NCBI GenBank assembly: GCA_947452965.1
Contig: CANGEW010000009.1
Location: forward strand, 18,433-82,432
Direction: 5' to 3'
DNA: 64,000 nucleotides
Source: Chitinophagaceae bacterium
GTDB lineage: Bacteria > Bacteroidota > Bacteroidia > Chitinophagales > Chitinophagaceae
The notes beneath the pieces are model-generated. The model was given only the letters and a program-made list of their open reading frames with translations, was not told the origin of the DNA and made no database searches. Position 1 is the first letter of the stretch. Every line of letters starts with the position of its first letter. Below, one piece after another: positions 37,270 through 46,095 of this stretch. The position numbers and the translations under genes were made by a program.

Positions 37270-37908
37270 CTACTGCAAATAGGGGTTATTCATTTTTTCC
37301 TCTTCAATAGTTGTATTGGGGCCATGTCCACTGTAAACTTTTGTATGGCCCGGCAAAACCAGTAGTTCTTTCCTAATGCTATTTAGTAAAGTATCTACAT
37401 CTCCTCCAGGTAAATCTGTTCTGCCGATACTTCCTTTAAACAACACATCTCCTCCAATCAAAAAAGACTGCTTCTCACAATAGAAACTAACGCTTCCGGG
37501 GCTATGTCCTGGTGTAAAAAGAACTTTCAACTTTTCATTACCTACATGAATGATTTGCCCATCCTTCAGCTCATACAAAGGGCCGCAATAATGATCAAAA
37601 GGCATGTTATAGATCAAGCCACTAGTTGGCGCATATGCCAGGGTTTCTTTCTCTAAAGAATGAATATGAGGGATCAATGAATATTTTTCAGAAATGAACT
37701 TATTCCCAAATACATGATCTAAATGTCCATGTGTATTGAGAAGCATTATGGGATTGAGTTGACATTGCTCAATAAATTGGCATAACTTAACTCTTTCGTC
37801 CTCAAAATAACAACCTGGATCTATAATTACACAATCTTTTGAATCGTTGTAAATGATATATGTGTTCTCTTGGATTGGACTGAATTCAAATTTATTAATA
37901 TGTAACAT
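37270..37908 (-). CDS. MBL-fold metallo-hydrolase (glyoxalase II-like)
   Basis: A 212-residue metallo-beta-lactamase fold hydrolase. The zinc motif LNTHGHLDH is intact, followed by GHSPGSVSFY and GGDVLFKGSIGRTDLPGG (third metal Asp), and SGHGPNT near the end supplies the last His. It resembles the YcbL type, related to hydroxyacylglutathione hydrolases, but lacks their C-terminal substrate domain. Substrate unknown. Confidence 0.88.
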   Translation of the reverse strand: MLHINKFEFSPIQENTYIIYNDSKDCVIIDPGCYFEDERVKLCQFIEQCQLNPIMLLNTHGHLDHVFGNKFISEKYSLIPHIHSLEKETLAYAPTSGLIYNMPFDHYCGPLYELKDGQIIHVGNEKLKVLFTPGHSPGSVSFYCEKQSFLIGGDVLFKGSIGRTDLPGGDVDTLLNSIRKELLVLPGHTKVYSGHGPNTTIEEEKMNNPYLQ

Positions 37909-37979
37909 GCCGGATTAATTTGTTTTTATGATTACAACTAATGACCTAATTTAGTATTTCTAACCATTTTTTTTACAAA

Positions 37980-40900
37980 ATGATATTCAATAAAAGAATT
38001 TTATTAATCTTGTTTTTCGTTTCTTTTGGACTTTCGAATAGTTTTTGTCAGGTTAACTCTGTGACCTTTGGCAAAAATAGAATACAATACAAGAAATTCA
38101 AGTGGCAATTTTATCAAACAGAGAATTTCAATGTTTATTTTTACGACAATGGTCAGGAATTAGCAAAATATGTACTTCAGGTTGCAGAAAAAGAACTTCC
38201 TCAATTGGAGATGGCGGCGGAGTATTCTTTACAACGCAGAGCTAATATCATTATTTTCAATGAATATGCCGATTACCAGCAAACTAACATTGGATTAGAC
38301 GCAGACATCGTTAGCACAGGTGGAACAACCAAACTCGTTAATAACAAGCTACTTGTTTATTTTAATGGAGATCATGCTCACTTAAAAAAACAAATCAGAG
38401 AAGGCATTGCTTCGGTGCTAACAAAAAACATATTATTTGGAGATGATTTTAGTGAAATCGCATCAAATCAAACCATTTTAGATCTGCCTACCTGGTTTAC
38501 AGATGGCTATGAAGCATATCTTGGCGAGAATTGGAATACAGATTTAGATGATGAATTAAGGAGTGATATGCTCAGTGGCGATTATTCAAAATTCAATAAA
38601 TACGTATACAAAAAGCCCCAGTTGGCAGGGCATGCATTTTGGTTCTTCATTGAGGAAAAATACAAAAAAGAAAATGTGACTTATTTCTTTTACTTGTCAA
38701 GAGTGCTAAAAAGCATGAATAAGGCTTCTCTGCAAATTGCTGGTAAACCCATTAAAGAACTCTACACAGAGTTTATGGAATATCAAGAAGAAAAGTATTC
38801 TAAAGATATTGCTAAAAGAAAAGCTTATCCCAAAGGAAATTTTATAGAGGGATTTGACATCAGTCCGAGATTAAATTATTACCGATTCAATGTAAATCCC
38901 AACAAAAAAAACAATTCCTATGTGGTCACTCGTTTTAAAAATGGAATGATAAGCGTGATTCTTAACAACGACTTCGAAAATAAAACATTGCTCAAATTCG
39001 GCGACAGGAGTCTAGAGAATGAAATGAATCCAATTTATCCTGTGATGGCATGGGACCCAAAGGGAAATAAAATTGCAGTTGTCTATTCGTTGAAAGGAAA
39101 AATCAATTTATTTGTGTATGATGTAGAGAAAGACTATAGCCCCTATAAGCTAGATTTGACTGATCAATTTGATCAGATTCAAGATATGAATTTTATGATC
39201 GACAGCAGGACGCTTTTGTTTTCGGCAGTAAGAAATGGACACACCGATATTTACTCTTACGATCTTGAAAAAGAAAAAGCTACACAAATAAATAATGATG
39301 TGTACGACGACATCAATCCAACGTTTGTGACTTTCCCTGGGAAAATGGGTATTCTTTTTGCAAGCAACCGCCCTTCTGCCAATGCAAAAAATGGCGATAC
39401 AATTTTACCAAGTAACCACAGATATAATATTTTTCTGATCACCAATTTTGGAGACAAGCCAGAACTAAATCAAATTACGCAGCTCACAAATTTACAATAC
39501 GGCAATGCAAAATTTCCTTCTCAATTCAATGATAACCATTTCACTTTCGTTTCAGATGAAAATGGAATTGCCAACAGGTATGCAGGTTTCTTTACAACAA
39601 AAAATATGGGAATTGATACGTTGGTATTAATTGGAGAAGATATTTTAAGAAATCCCAATCAAAAGGAAATTGACAGTAGTTTAAAGGCACAAAAAAAATT
39701 AGGCATTGATTCTATTGCCTATGTCTCCATCACCGAAGACTCGGCTTATTCTTTTCCCATTACAAACTATCCTAGTAATTTATATGAAACCAGAACAGCA
39801 GGAGATAATAGAATTGTAAGTGAAGTAACAAGTGAGTCTGATCAAAAAAGTTTATACAAATTAAAAATTGATGAAAATTTATTAAAAAGAAGAAACATAA
39901 CGGCTACCCCTACCAGCTATGGAAAAATGCTAATGAGAGCCCAAAAGTCTTCTGAAGACCCTTCGCCAGAAAAAACCAAACTTATTGATAGTTTGCAAAA
40001 TATTGCAGAACAGTTTCAAACAGAATTCAATGACGAAAAAAAGATTACCTCTCTGTCAACTAGCGATCAAGAATACTCTGTTTTAAAAAATGCGAAGTTG
40101 TTTAGATATAAACCCATTAAGTTTTCTGCAGATTTTGGATCACTTGGCTTTAATAACAGCATCCTCTATAATAAATACCAAAAATATGAGAACGGCTCTG
40201 GGCCAATAAATGTAAATAGTAGCAGTGCGCTTAATGGATTAATAACGCTAGGTGCTTCTGATGTGATGGAAGATATTCGATTAATGGGTGCATTTAAAAT
40301 TGGTAGCGACTTCAAAGACAATGAATGGTTGTTTAGTTTTCAAAACTTGAGGAGGAGAGTAGATTGGGGGCTTTCATTTTATAGAAATGTAATCAGAAGT
40401 TATGATACTTTAATGCAAGATCCAACTATATACGATTATTATCCAGTCAAATTGATTACCCATATTTTTCAAGGGAATGTAAGCTACCCATTTAGCAGAA
40501 CGAATAGTATTCGTTTCGCCAGTGGAATAAGGACAGATGTGACTAGTTTTATATCTGTAGACCCATTAAGTGCCAGCCGGGATGATAAAACATCCTTTTT
40601 TTCTGTATCTCATTTAGAGTTTATTCATGACAACAGTCTGAATAAAGCCATTAATATTTGGCATGGCGATAGATACAAGTTTTATTTGGATTGGAATCAG
40701 CAACTCAATAGCAAAGAAAAAGCTGCACAAAACATGTATAATTTTGGATTTGATGCTAGATACTACTACCCCATTTATAAAAACTTCATATGGGCCGGAA
40801 GGGCTGCAGGAGACTTCAGTTGGGGGAATCAAAAATTCATTTATTATTTAGGAGGTACGGATGGGTGGCTGATGTTTGGCAACCAATCTCAATTCTTTAA

Positions 40901-41351
40901 TGCTGGAAACCCACCTACAAGAGAAGATTATGCTTTTCAAAGTTTAGCAGTAAACATGAGAGGCTATATTCAAAATGCAGCACATGGTAATAATGCTATT
41001 GTATTGAATAGCGAATTAAGATTACCTGTTTGGTCAACCTTTGTAGATCAAACCATAAATAACTCATTCATTAGTGACTTTCAGTTAATTCAATTTATTG
41101 ATTTTGGGGCTGCATGGGAAGGAGATGTAACTGATATTAAAAGGCCTGAATACTTATATACATCAACTACCACTGGAAATGTTACTGTAAAACAAAAAAC
41201 AAGTGGGATTGGTCCGTTTATTGGCGGATATGGTTTTGGTGTTCGAAGTTCCCTATTGGGTTATTTTGTGAAATTTGATGTATCCTGGCCAATGAATGGT
41301 TTTTTTAATGGCCAGCCAATCAATTATTTTTCATTAGGATTAGATTTCTAA
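37980..41351 (+). CDS. TolB-like propeller and outer membrane barrel protein
   Basis: A 1123-residue exported protein (signal peptide to about residue 23, SNSFCQ). Residues 30-290 look like a peptidase-MA (gluzincin) domain, but the HExxH motif reads REGIA (140-144) and the third ligand region is LPTWFTDGYEAY (169-180), so it is probably inactive. Residues 300-570 resemble a TolB-type propeller (DIYSYDLEKEKATQINND, IYPVMAWDPKGNKIAVVYS). The C-terminal 430 residues alternate like an Omp85-type barrel and end in FSLGLDF with a terminal Phe. Likely an outer membrane assembly or transport component. No paralogue is adjacent. Confidence 0.78.
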   Translation: MIFNKRILLILFFVSFGLSNSFCQVNSVTFGKNRIQYKKFKWQFYQTENFNVYFYDNGQELAKYVLQVAEKELPQLEMAAEYSLQRRANIIIFNEYADYQQTNIGLDADIVSTGGTTKLVNNKLLVYFNGDHAHLKKQIREGIASVLTKNILFGDDFSEIASNQTILDLPTWFTDGYEAYLGENWNTDLDDELRSDMLSGDYSKFNKYVYKKPQLAGHAFWFFIEEKYKKENVTYFFYLSRVLKSMNKASLQIAGKPIKELYTEFMEYQEEKYSKDIAKRKAYPKGNFIEGFDISPRLNYYRFNVNPNKKNNSYVVTRFKNGMISVILNNDFENKTLLKFGDRSLENEMNPIYPVMAWDPKGNKIAVVYSLKGKINLFVYDVEKDYSPYKLDLTDQFDQIQDMNFMIDSRTLLFSAVRNGHTDIYSYDLEKEKATQINNDVYDDINPTFVTFPGKMGILFASNRPSANAKNGDTILPSNHRYNIFLITNFGDKPELNQITQLTNLQYGNAKFPSQFNDNHFTFVSDENGIANRYAGFFTTKNMGIDTLVLIGEDILRNPNQKEIDSSLKAQKKLGIDSIAYVSITEDSAYSFPITNYPSNLYETRTAGDNRIVSEVTSESDQKSLYKLKIDENLLKRRNITATPTSYGKMLMRAQKSSEDPSPEKTKLIDSLQNIAEQFQTEFNDEKKITSLSTSDQEYSVLKNAKLFRYKPIKFSADFGSLGFNNSILYNKYQKYENGSGPINVNSSSALNGLITLGASDVMEDIRLMGAFKIGSDFKDNEWLFSFQNLRRRVDWGLSFYRNVIRSYDTLMQDPTIYDYYPVKLITHIFQGNVSYPFSRTNSIRFASGIRTDVTSFISVDPLSASRDDKTSFFSVSHLEFIHDNSLNKAINIWHGDRYKFYLDWNQQLNSKEKAAQNMYNFGFDARYYYPIYKNFIWAGRAAGDFSWGNQKFIYYLGGTDGWLMFGNQSQFFNAGNPPTREDYAFQSLAVNMRGYIQNAAHGNNAIVLNSELRLPVWSTFVDQTINNSFISDFQLIQFIDFGAAWEGDVTDIKRPEYLYTSTTTGNVTVKQKTSGIGPFIGGYGFGVRSSLLGYFVKFDVSWPMNGFFNGQPINYFSLGLDF

Positions 41352-41368
41352 TTTATTTTTAACGAAAA

Positions 41369-42556
41369 TTAATTTGGCATTATATCAAGCACTTCAATTA
41401 TTTTATTACATGCCACTTTTATTTCTTCCTCTGTTATATTTAATGGTGGGGCTATTCTCAACGCATGTGGAGCAAACAAAAACCAATCTGTAAAAACACC
41501 CAAAGAGATGAGTTGATCAATGATTTTTTTGTTAGTTTCAAAGGAATCAAATTCAACTGCAATCATTAACCCTGCACTATTTATGTTTTTTATTTTTGAG
41601 TGATTCAAGAGAGAAATAAATAGCTGTTGCTTCTGTTGAATTGAGCTCAAAATATCTTCTTCCAATAAAACTTTAAAAGCAGCCAAGCCTGCTGCACAAG
41701 AAACTGGATGCCCACCGAAAGTATTGATATGGCCCAAGACAGGGTTATTTGTAAAAACATCCATGATGTTTTTATCCGCCACAAAAGCACCTAAAGGCAT
41801 GCCTCCACCTAATGCTTTGCCTAATAAAAGCACATCTGGCACAATGTTAAATTGTTCGAAAGCCCACAATGTGCCATTTCTTCCAAAACCACATTGTATT
41901 TCATCCATGATCAATAACACTCCTTTTTCTGTACATATTTTACGCAATAAATGAAACCATTCTTTTGAAGGCACATTAACACCTGCCTCTGCTTGAATAG
42001 TTTCCACAATAACACATGCAACTTGATCCGTTATCATTTCCAAATCATCAAATGAATGATAATTTAATTGTGTAATCCCAGGCAATAAAGGACGATATGC
42101 CTGCTGCCAATATTCACTACCCATAACACTTAAAGCGCCCTGTGTACTTCCATGATATGAATTTTTGAAAGATATCATTTGACTTCTGCCTGTATATCTC
42201 TTTGCTAATTTCATGGCCCCTTCTGTTGCTTCACTACCGCTAGCGGTAAAGAAAACCGAATTCAGTTTGGTGGGCAATTTTGACACTAACATAGATGCAT
42301 ACTCAACTTGTGGGTTCTCTACAAATTCTCCATAAACCATGATATGCAAATATTTATCTGCTTGCGTTTTTATTGCCTCAATCACTTTGGGGTGACAATG
42401 TCCAATGTTACAAACACTAATTCCTGCAATTAAATCAATAAATTCCTTGCCGTCTGCATCCCACATTTTACTTCCCAATGCTTTAACGATATGTAAACAA
42501 AGAGGCGCTTCTGAAGTTTGTCCGACATGTTGTAAAAATAATTGACGATAATTCAT
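41369..42556 (-). CDS. Class III aminotransferase (aspartate aminotransferase family)
   Basis: A 395-residue PLP enzyme of the ArgD/OAT/GabT group. The pyridoxal lysine is in LLLGKALGGGMPLGA; DEIQCGFGR holds the Asp that contacts the ring and GSEATEGAMKLAKR the phosphate loop. The N-terminal WDADGKEFIDLIAGISVCNIGH is typical. It may be acetylornithine or ornithine aminotransferase, but arginine genes are not next to it, so substrate is open. Converges on the TolB/barrel gene with a 17-bp gap. Confidence 0.85.
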   Translation of the reverse strand: MNYRQLFLQHVGQTSEAPLCLHIVKALGSKMWDADGKEFIDLIAGISVCNIGHCHPKVIEAIKTQADKYLHIMVYGEFVENPQVEYASMLVSKLPTKLNSVFFTASGSEATEGAMKLAKRYTGRSQMISFKNSYHGSTQGALSVMGSEYWQQAYRPLLPGITQLNYHSFDDLEMITDQVACVIVETIQAEAGVNVPSKEWFHLLRKICTEKGVLLIMDEIQCGFGRNGTLWAFEQFNIVPDVLLLGKALGGGMPLGAFVADKNIMDVFTNNPVLGHINTFGGHPVSCAAGLAAFKVLLEEDILSSIQQKQQLFISLLNHSKIKNINSAGLMIAVEFDSFETNKKIIDQLISLGVFTDWFLFAPHALRIAPPLNITEEEIKVACNKIIEVLDIMPN

Positions 42557-42594
42557 GGATATGTACTCGCTTATAAGTTATGTTGTATTTTTAT

Positions 42595-42622
42595 GCAAGA
42601 TAATTTATTGCAACTATATCAA
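42595..42622 (-). promoter_or_regulatory. Candidate promoter for the class III aminotransferase
   Basis: Reverse strand TTG (42620-42622) and TATCTTGC (42595-42602) with 17 bp between; the -7 has a variant end. It lies in the divergent gap with the gamma carbonic anhydrase gene. Confidence 0.35.
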
Positions 42623-42647
42623 TCATAATTCACAAAAATTATAACCT

Positions 42648-43166
42648 ATGGCATTTATTTTTCCAGTAGAGGGCATACTTCCGGTAATAGGAGAAGATTG
42701 TTTTATTGCACCCAATGCAACCATAGTCGGCAATGTGCAAATGGGCAATCAATGCAGTATTTGGTTTAACGCCGTAGTAAGAGGTGATGTAAACAGCATT
42801 CAAATCGGCAACAAAGTTAATATTCAAGATGGAGCGATTATTCATTGCACTTATCAAAAAACCAAGACTATTATTAAAGATAATGTAAGTGTTGGTCACA
42901 ATGCCATCGTTCATGGATGCACCATAGAAGAAAATGTTCTCATTGGAATGGGAGCTATTGTAATGGATAATGTAAGAATTGAAAGCAATTGCATTATTGC
43001 AGCAGGTGCTGTGGTACTTGAAAACACTACTATTGAAGCCGGTTCTATATATGCAGGTGTGCCCGCTAAAAAAGTTAAAGACATTTCTCAAGAACTCATT
43101 CATGGAGAAATTAATCGTATTGCCGAAAACTACATCAAGTATAGCTCATGGTTTAAAGACATTTAG
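42648..43166 (+). CDS. Gamma carbonic anhydrase family protein
   Basis: A 172-residue left-handed beta-helix protein of hexapeptide repeats (VIGEDCFIAPNATIVGNVQMG and further). The histidines of the metal site, in IIHCT and VGHNAIVHGC, fit the gamma carbonic anhydrase family, as do NAVVRGDVN and IGMGAIVMDN. Many members bind metal but have weak anhydrase activity. It may help bicarbonate supply. A promoter element for the next gene starts directly after its stop. Confidence 0.88.
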   Translation: MAFIFPVEGILPVIGEDCFIAPNATIVGNVQMGNQCSIWFNAVVRGDVNSIQIGNKVNIQDGAIIHCTYQKTKTIIKDNVSVGHNAIVHGCTIEENVLIGMGAIVMDNVRIESNCIIAAGAVVLENTTIEAGSIYAGVPAKKVKDISQELIHGEINRIAENYIKYSSWFKDI

Positions 43167-43169
43167 TTT

Positions 43170-43177
43170 TATCTTTG
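43170..43177 (+). promoter_or_regulatory. Candidate -7 element for the 60-residue lipoprotein
   Basis: TATCTTTG matches TAnnTTTG exactly, 3 bp after the stop of the carbonic anhydrase gene and 62 bp before the ATG at 43240. Confidence 0.5.
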
Positions 43178-43239
43178 TGCCCGAAACAAGATGACTCATT
43201 TTTAAATGTCTAAATTTCTTCTTTAATTTTATTTTCAAA

Positions 43240-43422
43240 ATGAAAAAACAAATCTTTTTAATTGTAAGTGTTACTATGTTAGTTTGCTCTTCTTGTAGTC
43301 GCAAATCAGGATGTCCTACCAGTGGTGCAGCTGTTGGCGCTGAAAGAATCTTAGGGGGTGACAAAAAAGCAATTAAAGCTAGCAAAAACTCAAAATATAA
43401 AGGTGGCAGAAAGAGCTACTAA
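43240..43422 (+). CDS. Small lipoprotein (60 residues)
   Basis: A short protein with a lipobox (MLVCSSC, Cys19), then GCPTSGAAVGAERILGGD and a basic tail (KKAIKASKNSKYKGGRK). The start has an upstream promoter element and an AT-rich leader. Similar short lipoproteins occur in Bacteroidota without known function. The TAA stop overlaps the stop of rsgA on the other strand by 3-4 bases. I consider it real because of the promoter and lipobox together. Confidence 0.7.
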   Translation: MKKQIFLIVSVTMLVCSSCSRKSGCPTSGAAVGAERILGGDKKAIKASKNSKYKGGRKSY

Positions 43423-44342
43423 TATCCTTTTACATTCAGCGTGTCAATGATGTTTAAATAGCTGATATACCTTTCTTCTGAAATTTTATTTTCATTTACA
43501 GCGTTTTTAATCGCACATCCTGGTTCATTGATATGAACACAATTATTAAATTGACAATGATTCATTATTGACCTCATTTCTGGAAAAAAATGTGCTAACT
43601 CATTTTTGTTCATATTAACAAGTCCCATTTCTCTAATACCAGGAGTGTCGATAATTTGTCCGCCCATGGGTAAATCAAACATTTCAGCAAAAGTTGTAGT
43701 ATGCATTCCCTTTCCACTCCAGCCACTTACATCTTGTGTTTTTAATTGTAAGTCAGGAAATAAAAAATTTATAAACGTAGACTTTCCTACTCCTGAATGC
43801 CCGCTTAATAAAGTCACTTTGTTTTGTAATGTATTCACCAAATCCACAAGGCCTTTTTTATCTCTTACACTAACCAAAAATATTTTGTAGCCGATAGATT
43901 CATAAATGGCTCTTACATTATCTAAATAATCTTGATCCTTCTTTTTCAAAACATCAACTTTATTAAAAACTATAATGGCAGGAACTTGATATGCTTCCGA
44001 AGTAATTAAAAACCGATCAATAAACCCAAGCGAAGTCTTTGGCTCTTTTATAGTAGCAAATAGTAAAGATTGATCAAGATTAGAAGCTACAATATGATGC
44101 TGGTTTTTATTATGTGGAGATATTCGATTAATATAATTTTTTCTTTCAAAAATCTCAGTTATGATAGCACTTTCTATATCATCTTCATTTTCAACTTCTA
44201 CTTGATCCCCGACAGCAATAGGATTAGTTGAAGTAATGGCATCGATCTTAAATTTCCCCTTTAATCTTACCGATTGAAAATAGCCCTTGCTGTTTTTTAC
44301 AACATAACGACTTCCAGTAGATTTATACACAACAGCACGCAT
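43419..44342 (-). CDS. rsgA: Ribosome small subunit-dependent GTPase A
   Basis: A circularly permuted GTPase involved in maturation of the 30S subunit. The order is G4 (NKVD), then the P-loop GHSGVGKST, then DTPGIREMGL. An N-terminal OB-fold comes first and a C-terminal zinc knuckle (CQFNNCVHINEPGC) last. The ATG at 44342 (MRAVVYKSTG) gives 307 residues; an ATG 90 bp upstream would overlap nadE and adds an unrelated tail. Its gap to nadE is 11 bp. Confidence 0.95.
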   Translation of the reverse strand: MRAVVYKSTGSRYVVKNSKGYFQSVRLKGKFKIDAITSTNPIAVGDQVEVENEDDIESAIITEIFERKNYINRISPHNKNQHHIVASNLDQSLLFATIKEPKTSLGFIDRFLITSEAYQVPAIIVFNKVDVLKKKDQDYLDNVRAIYESIGYKIFLVSVRDKKGLVDLVNTLQNKVTLLSGHSGVGKSTFINFLFPDLQLKTQDVSGWSGKGMHTTTFAEMFDLPMGGQIIDTPGIREMGLVNMNKNELAHFFPEMRSIMNHCQFNNCVHINEPGCAIKNAVNENKISEERYISYLNIIDTLNVKGY

Positions 44343-44353
44343 CTTAAAATAAT

Positions 44354-46036
44354 TTATGATAGATATTTGGCTACAATTGGCATTCTTCTTCCCACCCCAA
44401 AAGCTTTTGGAGAAACTCTTATAATAGGGCAAAATTGATTTCTTTTATATTCGTTTGTATTTACCAACTTAAGAACGCGATCTACTACGACTGGATTAAA
44501 ATGTAAATTTTTAATTTCAGTAGGGCCTTTTTCCAATTCGATATACTGATATAATATTTGATCGAGCTCATCATATTCAGGCAAACTATCGCTGTCTTTT
44601 TGATTGGGTCTCAATTCTGCACTCGGTGGCTTTGTAATAATATGATGGGGGATGATTTCATTGTTTCTATTTATATAGTTTGCTAGTGCATACACTTGTA
44701 ATTTATAACAATCCCCAAGCACCCCAAGTCCGCCAGCCATATCTCCATACAATGTGCCATATCCTGTTGCCAATTCGCTTTTATTGGAAGTATTCAATAA
44801 TATATATCCAAATTTATTTGCAATAGCCATCAACACATTTCCTCTTGATCTGCTTTGAATATTTTCTTCTGCCAATCCAAAAGATGTTTGTTTAAAAAGG
44901 GGTTGTAGTTCTTGTAAAAAAGTATCGTATATAATTTTTATGGGTAATACATGATACTCATTTTGCAAGTTTTTACTGAGTAACACAGCGTCCTCTATAG
45001 AATGTGAAGAAGAGAATGCTGAGGGCATTAAAATTGCTACTACGTTTTCACTCCCTAACGCCTCTGTTGCTAATGCCAATGTCACAGCACTATCAATACC
45101 ACCGCTGCTTCCAATAATAGCTTTTGCAAAGCCCATTTTTGAAAAATAATCTTTGATCCCTAAAACAATCGCTTGATATAAAGAAGCTATGTTCAAACTA
45201 GCGTCTAGTTTATCCGGAGTCAATTCCTTACTGGCCACTTTTTCTTTTTTTGTAATCACCTCTCCTGAAATAGTTCCATCATCATTCAAAATGAATAGCT
45301 TCTCATCTTCTTCAAATGCTTTTAATTGACCACACAAGTTTGCTTCTTTATCCATTACCATTGACTGACCATCAAACACTATCTCTGTTTGACTCCCAAC
45401 AGCATTGCAATAAAAAATAGGTAGTTGATACTTTTCAACATTTGTTTTTAAAATGGCCAACCGATCTGTATTGTGCGTATAATCAAAAGGAGAAGCCGAT
45501 AAATTAATCATCACATCAGGGCCCTGTTGTATCATCTGATCCATTGGACAAACCGTATAAAGTGGATGTGAGCCTACATTCCAAATATCCTCACAAATTG
45601 TGACAGCAATTTTTTTTCCTTTACATGAAACAATATTCCAATCTTTAGCTTTTTCAAAATACCTATCCTCATCAAACACGTCATACGTTGGTAAACAGGT
45701 TTTTTGTACAACCTGTTGCACTTTTTGATTTTCTAAAAAATAAACAGCATTGAATAAGCTTTTTCCTGAAGAGTTCGTATTTCTTTGAGGGGCGCCAATC
45801 AATACTCCTACTCCTTCTACAGCCAATCTTATATGATCTAATGACTCATTGCATTTTTCAATAAAATGATCAAAGTACAAAAAGTCTCTTGGAGGATATC
45901 CGCAAATGGCTAATTCGCTGAAAACCACTAAATCAGCTCCCTGGGATTTTGCACGATGAATGGCCGCAATAATTTTATTGGTATTGCTTTCAAAATTACC
46001 AAGGTGATAATTTTGTTGCGCCAAATATATTTTCAT
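44354..46036 (-). CDS. nadE: Glutamine-dependent NAD+ synthase
   Basis: Converts deamido-NAD to NAD using glutamine. 560 residues in two domains: an N-terminal nitrilase-type glutaminase with Glu in VVFSELAICGYPP and Cys in VTICEDIWN, and a C-terminal NAD synthetase with the ATP loop GSSGGIDSAVTLALA. It is divergent from gldB with a symmetric promoter region between them; rsgA follows it. nadC at 47877 belongs to the same pathway but is on another transcript. Confidence 0.95.
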   Translation of the reverse strand: MKIYLAQQNYHLGNFESNTNKIIAAIHRAKSQGADLVVFSELAICGYPPRDFLYFDHFIEKCNESLDHIRLAVEGVGVLIGAPQRNTNSSGKSLFNAVYFLENQKVQQVVQKTCLPTYDVFDEDRYFEKAKDWNIVSCKGKKIAVTICEDIWNVGSHPLYTVCPMDQMIQQGPDVMINLSASPFDYTHNTDRLAILKTNVEKYQLPIFYCNAVGSQTEIVFDGQSMVMDKEANLCGQLKAFEEDEKLFILNDDGTISGEVITKKEKVASKELTPDKLDASLNIASLYQAIVLGIKDYFSKMGFAKAIIGSSGGIDSAVTLALATEALGSENVVAILMPSAFSSSHSIEDAVLLSKNLQNEYHVLPIKIIYDTFLQELQPLFKQTSFGLAEENIQSRSRGNVLMAIANKFGYILLNTSNKSELATGYGTLYGDMAGGLGVLGDCYKLQVYALANYINRNNEIIPHHIITKPPSAELRPNQKDSDSLPEYDELDQILYQYIELEKGPTEIKNLHFNPVVVDRVLKLVNTNEYKRNQFCPIIRVSPKAFGVGRRMPIVAKYLS

Positions 46037-46042
46037 TTAAAC

Positions 46043-46085
46043 TAACTTTACAGCTGTAATAGAATTCCAATTATTTGTAAAGTTA
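46043..46085. promoter_or_regulatory. Symmetric divergent promoter/inverted repeat between nadE and gldB
   Basis: TAACTTTACA (46043-46052) and TGTAAAGTTA (46076-46085) form a perfect 10-bp inverted repeat with a 23-bp spacer. Each arm contains TAACTTTA, close to the -7 consensus TAnnTTTG, on its own strand. The region could carry two facing promoters or a shared operator for nadE and gldB. Confidence 0.45.
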
Positions 46086-46095
46086 ATTCTTTTGT

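Noticed and set aside
42639..43103. Reverse-strand frame of 154 codons opposite the gamma carbonic anhydrase gene
   Set aside because: It is the antisense of a clear hexapeptide-repeat gene; its regular pattern comes from that repeat.
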